Positions 48,572 to 58,346 of a stretch of DNA of 64,000 bases are shown one piece after another. Positions within the stretch are counted from its first letter, which is position 1. Each line of letters opens with the position of its first letter. The stretch is from Adlercreutzia murintestinalis. GTDB lineage: Bacteria; Actinomycetota; Coriobacteriia; Coriobacteriales; Eggerthellaceae. The notes under the pieces are model-generated. The model did no database searches, was not told where the DNA came from, and saw nothing but the letters and a program-made list of their open reading frames with translations. The translations under genes and the position numbers were made by a program. The stretch lies in NCBI RefSeq assembly GCF_943192905.1, contig NZ_CALPCC010000004.1:1-64000 (forward strand). The letters run 5' to 3'.

Positions 48572-50035
48572 ATGGAATGGGATGTGGCGATAATCGGCGG
48601 AGGGGCAGCTGGCTTGGCGGCGGCGGTAGCGGCGGCCGAGGCTGGCGCGCGCGTGTGCGTGCTGGAAGCGTCCGACCGCATCGGGCGCCCTATTCTGGCA
48701 AGCGGTAACGGACGCTGCAATTTCAGCAATGCGCGCATCGAGGCCGCACAATACCATAATGCTGCTTTCGTCGCTGATGTGCTGGCCGTCTTCGAGCAGA
48801 CGGTTCGCACGGACACGAAGCTAAATGCGCGCGCAACGCAGGCAAGGAGCAGCCAACGCATGCCCCACTCGCGCCGCGCGGACCATGATGACCAGGTAGG
48901 CGCGCTCGGTATGCCAGAGTGCCCCAACGGGGTCGTGGCATTTTTCCAGCAGCACGGATTGGCGTGGCGCGAAGAGGCTGAGGGGCGCCTGTATCCGCTT
49001 GCCAACAAGGCGAGCGCGGTGCTCGATGTGCTGCGGGCCGCTTTGGATGCGCGTGCGGTTGAGGTGCGCTGCAATGCGCGGGTAGAGCGTCTCGAACCAT
49101 GCTTCGGGAAGCGAGGTTCGTTCACGCTTCGCCTGGAAGGGAGCACCACGGTGCGGGCGCGGGCAGTGGTGGTCGCCTCGGGCGGTGCCACCGCACGAAC
49201 GCTGCTGCCCGATGCGTTTTCCTATACGACGACACGGCCGGTGCTCGGTCCCATTGCCACCGATGCGCGGTTCGTGCGACGCTTGGACAACATTCGCGCG
49301 AAGGGCACGGTCGCCCTGGAGCGTCAGGGGCGCATGCTCGCGTGCGAGCGGGGCGAGATCATGTTTCGCTCGTATGGCATCTCCGGCATTGCGGCATTCA
49401 ACTTGTCGCGGCATATGCAGCCAGGCGATGTTTTGCAGATCAACTTGCTCGGCCAACTACCAGGGGTGCAGGGATGTGTTGCTGCGGCGCACGGTGAACC
49501 GAGCACCGCGGGCACGGGTGGTTCAGAGTATGCGCATCGCGCTGATGCCTCCGCGAAGGCGAGCGCCTCTGCTGCTTTCGCGGGTGCGAACGCCTTCATG
49601 CGACGCCGCGCAGATGATCTGCGTGCGGTCTACGGGGAATCCCTGACCTGCGCAGAGGCATTGCGTGGGTTGGTGTTGCCCTCGGTGGCGAACGTGGTTG
49701 CCGAGTATGCGGGCGTACGCATGGATGCCGTGCTTGATGACGCCGCGCTTGATGCGCTCGCGGGGGCGCTCACGAACTTCCGCATATCGGCGTGCGGCAT
49801 TGGTGACGCGCGTGTTTGTCAGGTGCATCGGGGCGGTTTCGCGGTCGAGTCGTTCGCCCCTCAGACGCTTGAAGCGCTGCGCCAGCCGGGGCTGCATGTG
49901 GTGGGTGAAGCACTGGACGTTGACGCGCCCTGCGGGGGCTACAACCTGCATTGGGCGTTTGCGACGGGCATTCTTGCGGGGCGTGCGGCAGCTCTTGGTG
50001 GCGCCGCTCGGCGCAAAGCGAAGGACGCGCGATGA
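48572..50035 (+). CDS. HI0933/BaiN-family flavoprotein
   Basis: 487 residues from ATG 48572. VAIIGGGAAGLAAAVAAAEAG at 5-25 is the FAD Rossmann motif. GRPILASGNGRCNFSNA near 37-53 and the C-terminal CGGYNLHWAFATGILAG are hallmarks of the family, which includes the bile-acid enzyme BaiN. Low-complexity inserts occur near 75-105 and 310-335. Reaction unknown. It overlaps the next flavoprotein gene by 4 nt. Confidence 0.88.
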   Translation: MEWDVAIIGGGAAGLAAAVAAAEAGARVCVLEASDRIGRPILASGNGRCNFSNARIEAAQYHNAAFVADVLAVFEQTVRTDTKLNARATQARSSQRMPHSRRADHDDQVGALGMPECPNGVVAFFQQHGLAWREEAEGRLYPLANKASAVLDVLRAALDARAVEVRCNARVERLEPCFGKRGSFTLRLEGSTTVRARAVVVASGGATARTLLPDAFSYTTTRPVLGPIATDARFVRRLDNIRAKGTVALERQGRMLACERGEIMFRSYGISGIAAFNLSRHMQPGDVLQINLLGQLPGVQGCVAAAHGEPSTAGTGGSEYAHRADASAKASASAAFAGANAFMRRRADDLRAVYGESLTCAEALRGLVLPSVANVVAEYAGVRMDAVLDDAALDALAGALTNFRISACGIGDARVCQVHRGGFAVESFAPQTLEALRQPGLHVVGEALDVDAPCGGYNLHWAFATGILAGRAAALGGAARRKAKDAR

Positions 50036-52695
50036 TCTACGAGGCGTCGAACATAGCGGTGTCGCTTGCGGCCCTCACGCCCGGCAAGCGCAAGGTGCTG
50101 CGACGCGAGGTGGCGCGCGCGCTGGGGGCGGACATGGCGCAGTTGGGCGATGTGCGCATCGTGCGGCGCAGCGTGGATGCGCGCAAGAAGAACAACGTGC
50201 ATTTCGTGATATCGGTCACGTTCAAGCTGATGGGCCTTGATGTGTGTCAGTTGCGGCCTGTGAAGGGCGTCAGCGTGCAGCCGTGGGAGGCGCCTTCAGG
50301 CCCTTCGATCCCTAACCTCGCAGCGGCACTCGCGCGCAGCGAAAAACCGCGCCCGGTCGTGGTAGGCGCGGGCCCGGCGGGGCTTTTCTGTGCGCTGTGG
50401 CTTGCGCGTGCGGGGTTGCGGCCGCTCGTGATGGAACGCGGCCAGGCCGTGGAGGATCGTACGCGCACAGTGCGCAGCTTCGATGAGGGTGGCGCACTGG
50501 ATCCGCAGAGCAACATCCAATTCGGCGAGGGCGGCGCGGGCGCTTTCAGCGATGGCAAGCTGACGTGCGGCAAGAACGACCCGCACATTCGCCAGGTGTT
50601 GCGGGCGTTTGTGGATGCGGGTGCGCCTGAGGATATTCTGGTTGACGCTAAACCGCACATAGGCACCGACTACCTGCCCGCCACGGTGCGCGGGTTGCGC
50701 GAGGCCATCCAGGCGGCGGGCGGCGAGTTCCGCTTCGACACGCAGCTCGTTGGCATCGTGTGCTGTGCTGACACGCGCATCGACGAAGATGGTGATGGCG
50801 GCACGAGCCAGGGCGATCGAGCGGGCGTGAGCCAGGACGCGCATGGTACGAGTTCTTTTGTACGCTCTGCTGTGGCCGGAACTGTTTCACGTGAAGCATT
50901 CGTTCGCGCTCAGGTTGCCGTGCAGAGCGAAAACCCTTCCCGTTCAGACGATATGTTTCCAGCGTATGAGCATCGTGTGTGCACGGGCATCTTTCGCGAT
51001 CTGGCCACAGAAGAAGAATACGAGCTGCCGGTGGATACCTTGGTGCTCGCCATCGGCCACTCTGCGCGCGATACGGTCGCAATGCTGCATGATGCGGGCA
51101 TGGTTATGCAGCGCAAGCCGTTTGCGGTGGGCGTGCGCATCGAGCATCCCCAAGCGCTGATCGACCGTGCACAGTATGGGCGTGCGGCGGGTCATCCGGC
51201 GCTGCCGCCTGCGGAGTACAAGCTGAACGTGCGCACGGCGGCCGATCGGGGCGTGTACACGTTTTGCATGTGCCCCGGTGGAACGGTGGTGGCAGCTGCG
51301 AGCGAGCCGGGCGGCGTGTGCACGAACGGCATGAGCACGCACGCGCGCGACGGGCGCAATGCCAACAGCGCGTTGCTGGTCGAGGTGCGCCCTGACGATC
51401 TTCCCGGCGAAGACGTATTGGCAGGCATTCGGTTCCAACAGCAGCTTGAGCGTGCCGCCTACCGTCTGGCTCAGGCTGCGGCTCAGCAGGCTGGCACGGA
51501 GGCGCTCGCCTATGCGGCTCCTGCCCAGACCGTTGGCAGCTTCCTGTACGCTGCTGTATCCGATCGTATTTCACGTGAAACATCGCGGAAGGCCGAAGCG
51601 GCGCCGTGCACGGAAGCGACACAGAAGACCGAGCCGCCAGCGGCGACCGCCCCGGTTCAGCCCACCTATCCGCGCGGCACGGTATCGGCCGATCTGCGTT
51701 CGTGCTTGCCCTCCTTTGTCGTGGACGCGCTCGTCGAGGCATTGCCGAAGCTCGATCGCAAGCTGCACGGGTTCGCCGATCCCGGTGCGGTGCTGACGGC
51801 GGTGGAGGCGCGCAGTTCAAGCCCGGTACGCATGATGCGCGACCGTCGAACCCTCCAATCGCTTGCCATGGGTGGCGTGTTCCCCGCAGGCGAGGGCGCT
51901 GGCTATGCGGGCGGCATCATGAGCGCGGCAACCGACGGCATTCGCGTCGCCGAGGCCATCATGGGCGCCTTCGCGATGGAGCAGACCGTTGCTGGCCCTG
52001 ATGCTGCTCTTCACCATGCACGCACCGGCGCGCCGCTCATCTTCGATACGGATACGGTGGTTGGCCTAGGGGTGGCGGTGCGCTACGCGCAGACGCTCGC
52101 GCCCCTCTACGAGCTCAAAGGCCGCAGCACGGGCAAGCCCATCGCGTGGCTCGTTGACAGCCCGCGTGCGCTCGACGATTTCGGTGCGAATGTGCCGCCG
52201 TATGCGCATCGGTTGGCCGAGCGCTTCTGGCCGGGGCCTTTGACGCTCATCGTGCAGGCGCGCGAAGGGCTCTTCTCCGAAGAGCTTCCTTCCGAAGAAC
52301 CCCCTGCCGAAGGCCCTTCCCCAGAAGACCCCTTCCCGCAAGGCTCCCGCTCCGCGTTCGTTGTCAACGAGGGCACGTTGGGCCTGCGCATGCCCGATCA
52401 TCCGCAGATACAGAACTTGATCGCCCAGGTGGGACCGCTTGCCACTACGTCGGCCAACCGCTCGGGTGCGCCCGCTCCGCGCGCGCTCGACCAGGTCGAT
52501 CCGGCGCTGCTGTTGGAGGTGGGATGCGTGCTGGCGTCATCTTCTGCCACCGCCGATGCGCGAGATGAGGCACACGCCTCGGGCGTTGCGTCCACGGTGG
52601 TGGACTGCACCGGACCTGCGCCGCGCATCCTCCGTGAAGGCGACCTTGCAGCTGAGGTGCTGCGCGTCTGCGCCGAAGAGGCACAGGCACGCTGA
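50032..52695 (+). CDS. FAD-dependent dehydrogenase fused to a Sua5/TsaC domain
   Basis: 887 residues from ATG 50032. Residues 1-100 are the N-terminal domain of COG2509-type dehydrogenases. VVVGAGPAGLFCALWLARAG near 108-127 binds FAD, and SAATDGIRVAEAIMGAF near 630-645 closes the flavoprotein. From about 650 a full threonylcarbamoyl-AMP synthase domain follows: LIFDTDTVVGLG, ELKGRSTGKP, WPGPLTLI, GTLGLRMPDHP and LATTSANRSG. TsaC makes the precursor of t6A in ANN-decoding tRNAs. No stop or frameshift separates the parts. A neighbouring rpiB, as beside B. subtilis ywlC, supports the TsaC call. Two parS-like sites lie inside. Confidence 0.9.
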   Translation: MIYEASNIAVSLAALTPGKRKVLRREVARALGADMAQLGDVRIVRRSVDARKKNNVHFVISVTFKLMGLDVCQLRPVKGVSVQPWEAPSGPSIPNLAAALARSEKPRPVVVGAGPAGLFCALWLARAGLRPLVMERGQAVEDRTRTVRSFDEGGALDPQSNIQFGEGGAGAFSDGKLTCGKNDPHIRQVLRAFVDAGAPEDILVDAKPHIGTDYLPATVRGLREAIQAAGGEFRFDTQLVGIVCCADTRIDEDGDGGTSQGDRAGVSQDAHGTSSFVRSAVAGTVSREAFVRAQVAVQSENPSRSDDMFPAYEHRVCTGIFRDLATEEEYELPVDTLVLAIGHSARDTVAMLHDAGMVMQRKPFAVGVRIEHPQALIDRAQYGRAAGHPALPPAEYKLNVRTAADRGVYTFCMCPGGTVVAAASEPGGVCTNGMSTHARDGRNANSALLVEVRPDDLPGEDVLAGIRFQQQLERAAYRLAQAAAQQAGTEALAYAAPAQTVGSFLYAAVSDRISRETSRKAEAAPCTEATQKTEPPAATAPVQPTYPRGTVSADLRSCLPSFVVDALVEALPKLDRKLHGFADPGAVLTAVEARSSSPVRMMRDRRTLQSLAMGGVFPAGEGAGYAGGIMSAATDGIRVAEAIMGAFAMEQTVAGPDAALHHARTGAPLIFDTDTVVGLGVAVRYAQTLAPLYELKGRSTGKPIAWLVDSPRALDDFGANVPPYAHRLAERFWPGPLTLIVQAREGLFSEELPSEEPPAEGPSPEDPFPQGSRSAFVVNEGTLGLRMPDHPQIQNLIAQVGPLATTSANRSGAPAPRALDQVDPALLLEVGCVLASSSATADARDEAHASGVASTVVDCTGPAPRILREGDLAAEVLRVCAEEAQAR
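50883..50898. other. parS-like ParB-binding site 1
   Basis: TGTTTCACGTGAAGCA matches the chromosomal parS consensus TGTTNCACGTGAAACA at every fixed position except one. It lies in a poorly conserved part of the flavoprotein coding sequence. Confidence 0.65.
51567..51582. other. parS-like ParB-binding site 2
   Basis: TATTTCACGTGAAACA also matches parS with one mismatch, 684 bp from the first site in the same gene, and again in a low-conservation insert. Confidence 0.65.
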
Positions 52696-52730
52696 ACGCA
52701 GCTAGGGAGTCCCGCATGTCTGTGCGGCGT

Positions 52731-52760
52731 TCCGACGTGCGTGCGGGCCGCTGGTATACT
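52731..52760 (+). promoter_or_regulatory. rpiB promoter
   Basis: TCCGAC (52731-52736) and TATACT (52755-52760) are 18 bp apart. Confidence 0.45.
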
Positions 52761-52771
52761 GGTGGCATGAG

Positions 52772-52788
52772 GGTCACCAAAGGTGACC
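52772..52788 (+). promoter_or_regulatory. Perfect palindrome at the rpiB transcription start
   Basis: GGTCACC and GGTGACC flank AAA, 11 nt after the -10 box. It is either a repressor operator or a 5'-terminal mRNA hairpin. Confidence 0.5.
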
Positions 52789-52806
52789 GAGACAGAAGGA
52801 GACCTT

Positions 52807-53244
52807 ATGCGCGTCAGCATCGCGAGCGATCACGCTGGTTTCGATCAAAAGCAACACTTAGCGCACTACTTGCGCGATGAAGGCTTCGAGGTGGCGGATC
52901 TGGGGCCTGCCACCGACGATCGTGTCGACTACCCCGATTTCGCTCGTGCGGTAGCCGAGGACGTGGCCGCGGGCAACTCCCGATTCGGCGTGCTCGTGTG
53001 CGGCACCGGCATCGGCATGGCCATTGCTGCCAACAAAGTGCCTGGTATTCGCGCCGCTAACGTGATCGACCCTCGTTTCGCCGAACTGACGCGCCAGCAC
53101 AATGATGCCAACGTCGTGACGCTGAGCGGTCGGTTTGTCTCGCTTGAGGATAACCAACGCATCGTGAACGTCTTTCTGAACACGGCATTCGAGGGCGGTC
53201 GTCACGCCGACCGCATCCAGAAGATCTCCGATTTGGAGCAGTAG
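52807..53244 (+). CDS. rpiB: Ribose-5-phosphate isomerase B
   Basis: 145 residues from ATG 52807 behind AAGGAGA. IASDHAGFDQK at 5-15 binds the phosphate, VLVCGTGIGMAIAANK near 61-76 holds the catalytic cysteine, and NDANVVTLSGR near 99 completes the site. It interconverts ribose-5- and ribulose-5-phosphate. Allose-6-phosphate isomerase is a related possibility. Confidence 0.95.
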   Translation: MRVSIASDHAGFDQKQHLAHYLRDEGFEVADLGPATDDRVDYPDFARAVAEDVAAGNSRFGVLVCGTGIGMAIAANKVPGIRAANVIDPRFAELTRQHNDANVVTLSGRFVSLEDNQRIVNVFLNTAFEGGRHADRIQKISDLEQ

Positions 53245-53257
53245 CGTCGAGGATGCC

Positions 53258-53281
53258 CGGCGATGTTCGCCGAGCGCTTTT
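53258..53281 (+). terminator. Probable rpiB terminator
   Basis: CGGCGA (53258-53263) pairs with TCGCCG (53267-53272) around TGT, followed by AGCGCTTTT. Confidence 0.5.
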
Positions 53282-53388
53282 CGCAGGTTGGAAGAGAGGC
53301 CTGAGCAGCCTTCGCAAAGCGAGTCCTGCGATGCGACCGAGCGCCCTTTGAACCTTTCTTCCCGATGAACAACAAGAGGAGCAACGCT

Positions 53389-53862
53389 ATGACGACCGAC
53401 CATACCGATAATCGCCCCAGCTGGGACGAGTACTTCATGGACCTGGCCAATCAGGTGGCTAGCCGCACCACGTGCCTGCGCCGCGGCGTGGGCGCCGTCA
53501 TCGTGAAGGACCGGCGCATCTTGGCCACCGGCTACAACGGCGTGCCCTCGGGCCTGCGCCATTGCGCCGAAACCGGCTGCCTGCGCCAGCAGCTGGGCAT
53601 TCCGTCCGGCCAACGCCACGAGATCTGTCGCGGCCTGCATGCCGAGCAGAACGCCATCATCCAGGCCGCCCGCTTCGGCACCGACATTGACGGCGCCAGC
53701 ATCTACGTGAACACGCAACCTTGCGTGGTATGCGCCAAGATGATCATCAACGCTGGCATTCGCGAGATCATCTACCAGAACCCCTATCCCGACGAGTTGG
53801 CTCAAGAGCTTCTGGCCGAGTCGGGCATTCTCCTGCGCGAGTTCACTCCCGAAAAGCGCTAG
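53389..53862 (+). CDS. dCMP deaminase (ComEB family)
   Basis: 157 residues from ATG 53389 behind GAGGAG; an in-frame ATG 24 nt upstream lacks an SD. The zinc ligands and proton shuttle are in GLHAEQNAI near 84-92 and PCVVCAK near 112-118. [18 protein letters not shown] is the substrate-binding strand. It supplies dUMP for thymidylate. As in several Gram-positives, it lies just ahead of the atp genes. Confidence 0.93.
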   Translation: MTTDHTDNRPSWDEYFMDLANQVASRTTCLRRGVGAVIVKDRRILATGYNGVPSGLRHCAETGCLRQQLGIPSGQRHEICRGLHAEQNAIIQAARFGTDIDGASIYVNTQPCVVCAKMIINAGIREIIYQNPYPDELAQELLAESGILLREFTPEKR

Positions 53863-53971
53863 GTCCGCCGCTAGCTGCTACGAGGTCCGCCGCCAACCGC
53901 CACTCGATGCACTGCCGACCGCTCCTGGGTCCGCTGCTCGATGCGCCGTCGACCGCCGCTCGTCGCGGCAC
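53862..53971. repeat. Five degenerate 22-bp repeats after the deaminase gene
   Basis: Units at 53862, 53884, 53906, 53928 and 53950; three begin GGTCCGC(C/T)GC. The array starts on the last base of the stop codon. The remaining gap to 54096 holds a possible TATCAT -10 near 54030 and no gene. Confidence 0.6.
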
Positions 53972-54096
53972 ACCCTCACCGTTCACCGTTGATTGTTTCA
54001 AAACGGTAACGTGCACGGGTGAATCCGTTTATCATGCAGTCAGGTTTGGAGGCAAGCCGTGCTCGCGCACGGCGGCGCACAGACGAGGTACGATAG

Positions 54097-54378
54097 ATGA
54101 TTCTCGCGGTTCTGCTTGGTATTGCAGCTGGCCTGATCGGATTCGTTCCGCTGGTCATCGGCCTGAAGCTGACCAAGCGCACGACTCATGGCGGCACCGC
54201 CGCATCCATGATCGTGCTTCTGCTCGGGCTCGTCGTCTCGTTCGCGCTGCTGTTCGCATTCGCGGCCCTGTTCTTCGGATTCGACCATGAAAACGGCATC
54301 GCATTCCTGTTCGCCGAGGTCGTAGCTCTCAGCGCTGCTGCTATCGGCTACGCCTTGTGGCAGATGCTGAGAAGGTAG
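54097..54378 (+). CDS. Small membrane protein at the AtpI position
   Basis: 93 residues with three hydrophobic helices (about 2-22, 36-60 and 68-88) and few charges. Its location directly before atpB and its size suggest an AtpI/AtpZ-type assembly or ion-handling protein, but sequence similarity alone is weak. ATG preceded by GAGG. Confidence 0.65.
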   Translation: MILAVLLGIAAGLIGFVPLVIGLKLTKRTTHGGTAASMIVLLLGLVVSFALLFAFAALFFGFDHENGIAFLFAEVVALSAAAIGYALWQMLRR

Positions 54379-54395
54379 AAAAGAAGGGGACAAGC

Positions 54396-55181
54396 GTGAA
54401 CGCACTTGAAGTATTGTCGGAGCACGTACCTGAGCTTCAGGAGTCATTCAATTCGGCCATCGTCATCGGCAACAGCACGTTCGGCCTGACGCAGTACACG
54501 CTGTGGATGATCATCTGCTGGATCTTGACGCTGGTCGTTGTGCTGGTGGCAGGGCGCAAGCTCACCCTCATCCCGACCAACAAGTTCATCAACACCGTGG
54601 AGTACGGCTATCAGTTCGTGCGCAACGACATGGGCGAAGGCGTCATCGGCCACGGGTTCAAGAAGCACGTGCCGTTCTTGGCTACGCTGTTCTTCTTCAT
54701 CCTGATCAGCAACTTCGTCGGACTGATCCCCGGCTGCAAGACGCCCACCGGCACCATCTCGGTCACCTGGGCGCTCTCGCTCATTTCGTTTCTCTACTTC
54801 GTGTTCTGGGGCGTGAAGGCGCACGGTGGCCTGGGCTACCTCAAGTCGCTCGCTCCAAGCGGGCTGCCCATCGTCATGGTGCCCATCATCTGGTTCCTAG
54901 AGCTCATCTCCACGGTCATCCGTCTGCTGACGCTGGCCGTCCGACTGTATGGCAACATGTTCGCAGGCCACATGGTGCTCGGCATCTTCGCGCTGGCAGC
55001 CAGCGTGTTCCTGACCGTGGGCATCCAGTCGTTCGACCTGGTCAGCGGCGTGCTCTCGGTGCCGTGGTTCCTGCTGCTCATCTTCATGTATGCCCTGGAG
55101 ACGCTGGTCGCCTTCCTGCAGGCATACGTGTTCACCACGCTCAGCTCGGTGTACATCTCGCTGGCAACCTCGGCCCACTAA
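54396..55181 (+). CDS. atpB: ATP synthase subunit a
   Basis: 261 residues from a GTG behind AAGGGGA; an upstream start overlapping the previous gene is less likely. Five or six membrane helices. LAVRLYGNMFAGHMVLG near 184-200 carries the essential arginine of the proton half-channel, and the C-terminal ALETLVAFLQAYVFTTL is typical. First structural gene of the Fo sector. Confidence 0.96.
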   Translation: MNALEVLSEHVPELQESFNSAIVIGNSTFGLTQYTLWMIICWILTLVVVLVAGRKLTLIPTNKFINTVEYGYQFVRNDMGEGVIGHGFKKHVPFLATLFFFILISNFVGLIPGCKTPTGTISVTWALSLISFLYFVFWGVKAHGGLGYLKSLAPSGLPIVMVPIIWFLELISTVIRLLTLAVRLYGNMFAGHMVLGIFALAASVFLTVGIQSFDLVSGVLSVPWFLLLIFMYALETLVAFLQAYVFTTLSSVYISLATSAH

Positions 55182-55316
55182 GGGTCCACTGCGGCTGTCT
55201 CGCGCAGCCCTGCGCTACGGCGCATCCCGTTTGGGTTCATCCGGCTCTCCGGCCGGTGACCATAAGAAGAAATGTTTTTGGGAAAACAGGCTCAAAAACG
55301 GTAAAAGGAGGAAACT

Positions 55317-55535
55317 GTGGAAATCGCACTCGTACTCTCTGCCCTGAAGGTGGTCGGCTACGGCCTCGGCGCCATCGGCCCAGGCATCGGCATCGGCATC
55401 GCCTGCTATGGCTGCTGCGTTGGCACCGCCCGCCAGCCCGAGCTGCAGGGCCGTCTGTTCACCAACTTCATCCTTGGTGCTGCTCTGGCAGAGGCGCTGG
55501 CCCTGATCGGCTTCGTGCTCGCGTTCATCATGTAA
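55317..55535 (+). CDS. atpE: ATP synthase subunit c
   Basis: 72 residues, a two-helix hairpin; GTG start behind AAAGGAGG. Helix 1 has [12 protein letters not shown], helix 2 has the ion-binding glutamate in [13 protein letters not shown] near 55-67, and the loop RQPEL contacts the F1 stalk. The sodium-type Gln and Glu-Ser/Thr pattern is not present, so proton coupling is the better guess. Three cysteines in helix 1 are uncommon. Confidence 0.97.
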   Translation: MEIALVLSALKVVGYGLGAIGPGIGIGIACYGCCVGTARQPELQGRLFTNFILGAALAEALALIGFVLAFIM

Positions 55536-55588
55536 CTCATCTGGCTTATTCGGTACATCTTGCCGCTAGGCTAGAAGGAGGTAATCAC

Positions 55589-56200
55589 GTGAGAACAAGA
55601 GCGAAGAAAGCAGGTCTGATCGGCGCGGCTGCATGCGCGCTGACGGCTGCTCTCCCCGTGCTCGCGTTCGCTGCGGAAGGCGAGGAGGAAGCGGGCGGCC
55701 TGTCCGTCATTCTTCCTGACATGCTGGAATTCATTCCCATGTTGCTCGCGTTCATCATCCTCTGGATCATCCTCGCGAAATTCGGCTGGCCCATGTTCAA
55801 TGGCATGCTGGAGAAGCGCGAGAACACCATCCGCGAGGCTCTGAAGAAATCAGAGGAAGCGAAGATCGAAAGCGAGCGCGTGCTCGCCGAGTACAAGGAG
55901 CAGCTGGCAAGCGCCAAAGCTGAGGCGACCCAGGTGGTGGCCGATGCGCGTGCCACCGGCGAAGCCGTGAAGGCCGACATCGAAGCGAAGGCGCATGCCG
56001 AGGCAGCCGATATGATCGCCAAGGCCAAGACCACCATCGAGGCCGAGAAGAAGGCTGCACTGGCAGAGCTGCAGGCGTCCATTGCGGACACTTCGATCGA
56101 TGTGGCGCAAAAAATCATCGGTCAGGATCTCTCCGACGCCGAGCACCGCGCCATCATCGAGCGCTACGTCAAAGAGGCAGGTAGCTTCAATGGCAACTAA
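55589..56200 (+). CDS. atpF: ATP synthase subunit b with an apparent signal sequence
   Basis: 203 residues, GTG start behind AAGGAGG. Residues 1-30 form a positively charged, hydrophobic segment ending AFAAEGE that looks like a cleavable signal peptide. The usual b-subunit membrane anchor (about 48-68) and a long charged coiled coil follow. The coil forms the peripheral stalk. b subunits usually start directly with the anchor, so the extra segment is notable. It overlaps atpH by 11 nt. Confidence 0.94.
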   Translation: MRTRAKKAGLIGAAACALTAALPVLAFAAEGEEEAGGLSVILPDMLEFIPMLLAFIILWIILAKFGWPMFNGMLEKRENTIREALKKSEEAKIESERVLAEYKEQLASAKAEATQVVADARATGEAVKADIEAKAHAEAADMIAKAKTTIEAEKKAALAELQASIADTSIDVAQKIIGQDLSDAEHRAIIERYVKEAGSFNGN

Positions 56201-56764
56201 TCGTCAGGTCGAAAAACAGAAGGTCGCGATCTACGCGGACGCGATGTTCGACACGGCTGACGAGGTTGGCGGCAAGGACGCGGTCCTTGAGGTGCGCAAC
56301 CAACTGCGCAGCGTTCGCCACCTGATGTATTCGGACATGGATCTTTCCATGGCCTTGGGCAGCTCCGAGTACACGGCCGAAGAGCGCCGCAAGCTCGCCG
56401 AGGCCGCATTCGCCGATTGCCACATCGCGTTCCGCGAAGTGGTGGCCATGATGGCGGAACGGGGCGACATTGAGGATCTGACGAAGGTGTACTTCGCCTA
56501 CGCCAGCCTGATGGAGCAGAAGCTGCGGCTGTGCGTATGCGACGTCATCACGGCGGTACCGCTGGATGACGACCTGCGTACGCTGATCAAGAACAAAGTC
56601 CAGGCCGATCTGGGGCTTGAGGCTGCGCTCAACGAGAGCGTGGACAAGGGCATCTTAGGCGGCATAATCATGAGTGTGAACGGGATGCGCATCGACGCCA
56701 GCATGATCAGCCAGCTGAATCGCGCCCGCTACACGTTGAAGGAAACAGATGGAGGTGAAAGCTA

Positions 56765-56765
<1 letters not shown>
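56190..56765 (+). CDS. atpH: ATP synthase subunit delta
   Basis: 191 residues. N-terminal helical bundle, then the C-terminal domain with [27 protein letters not shown] near 150-175, the delta/OSCP signature. It joins the b stalk to the top of F1. The start overlaps atpF and the final G of its stop is the first base of the atpA GTG. Confidence 0.94.
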
Positions 56766-58330
<1,565 letters not shown>

Positions 58331-58346
58331 AAGGAAGGGTGGTTGC

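Noticed and set aside
51960-52020. Frameshift or missed stop between flavoprotein and TsaC
   Set aside because: The frame is open with normal codon use through the junction and no good SD for a separate tsaC start; kept as a fusion, with read checks suggested.
54503-56200. Long plus-strand open frame across atpB and atpE ending in atpF
   Set aside because: Only its last third is atpF, which has its own GTG and SD; the rest is out of frame with real genes.
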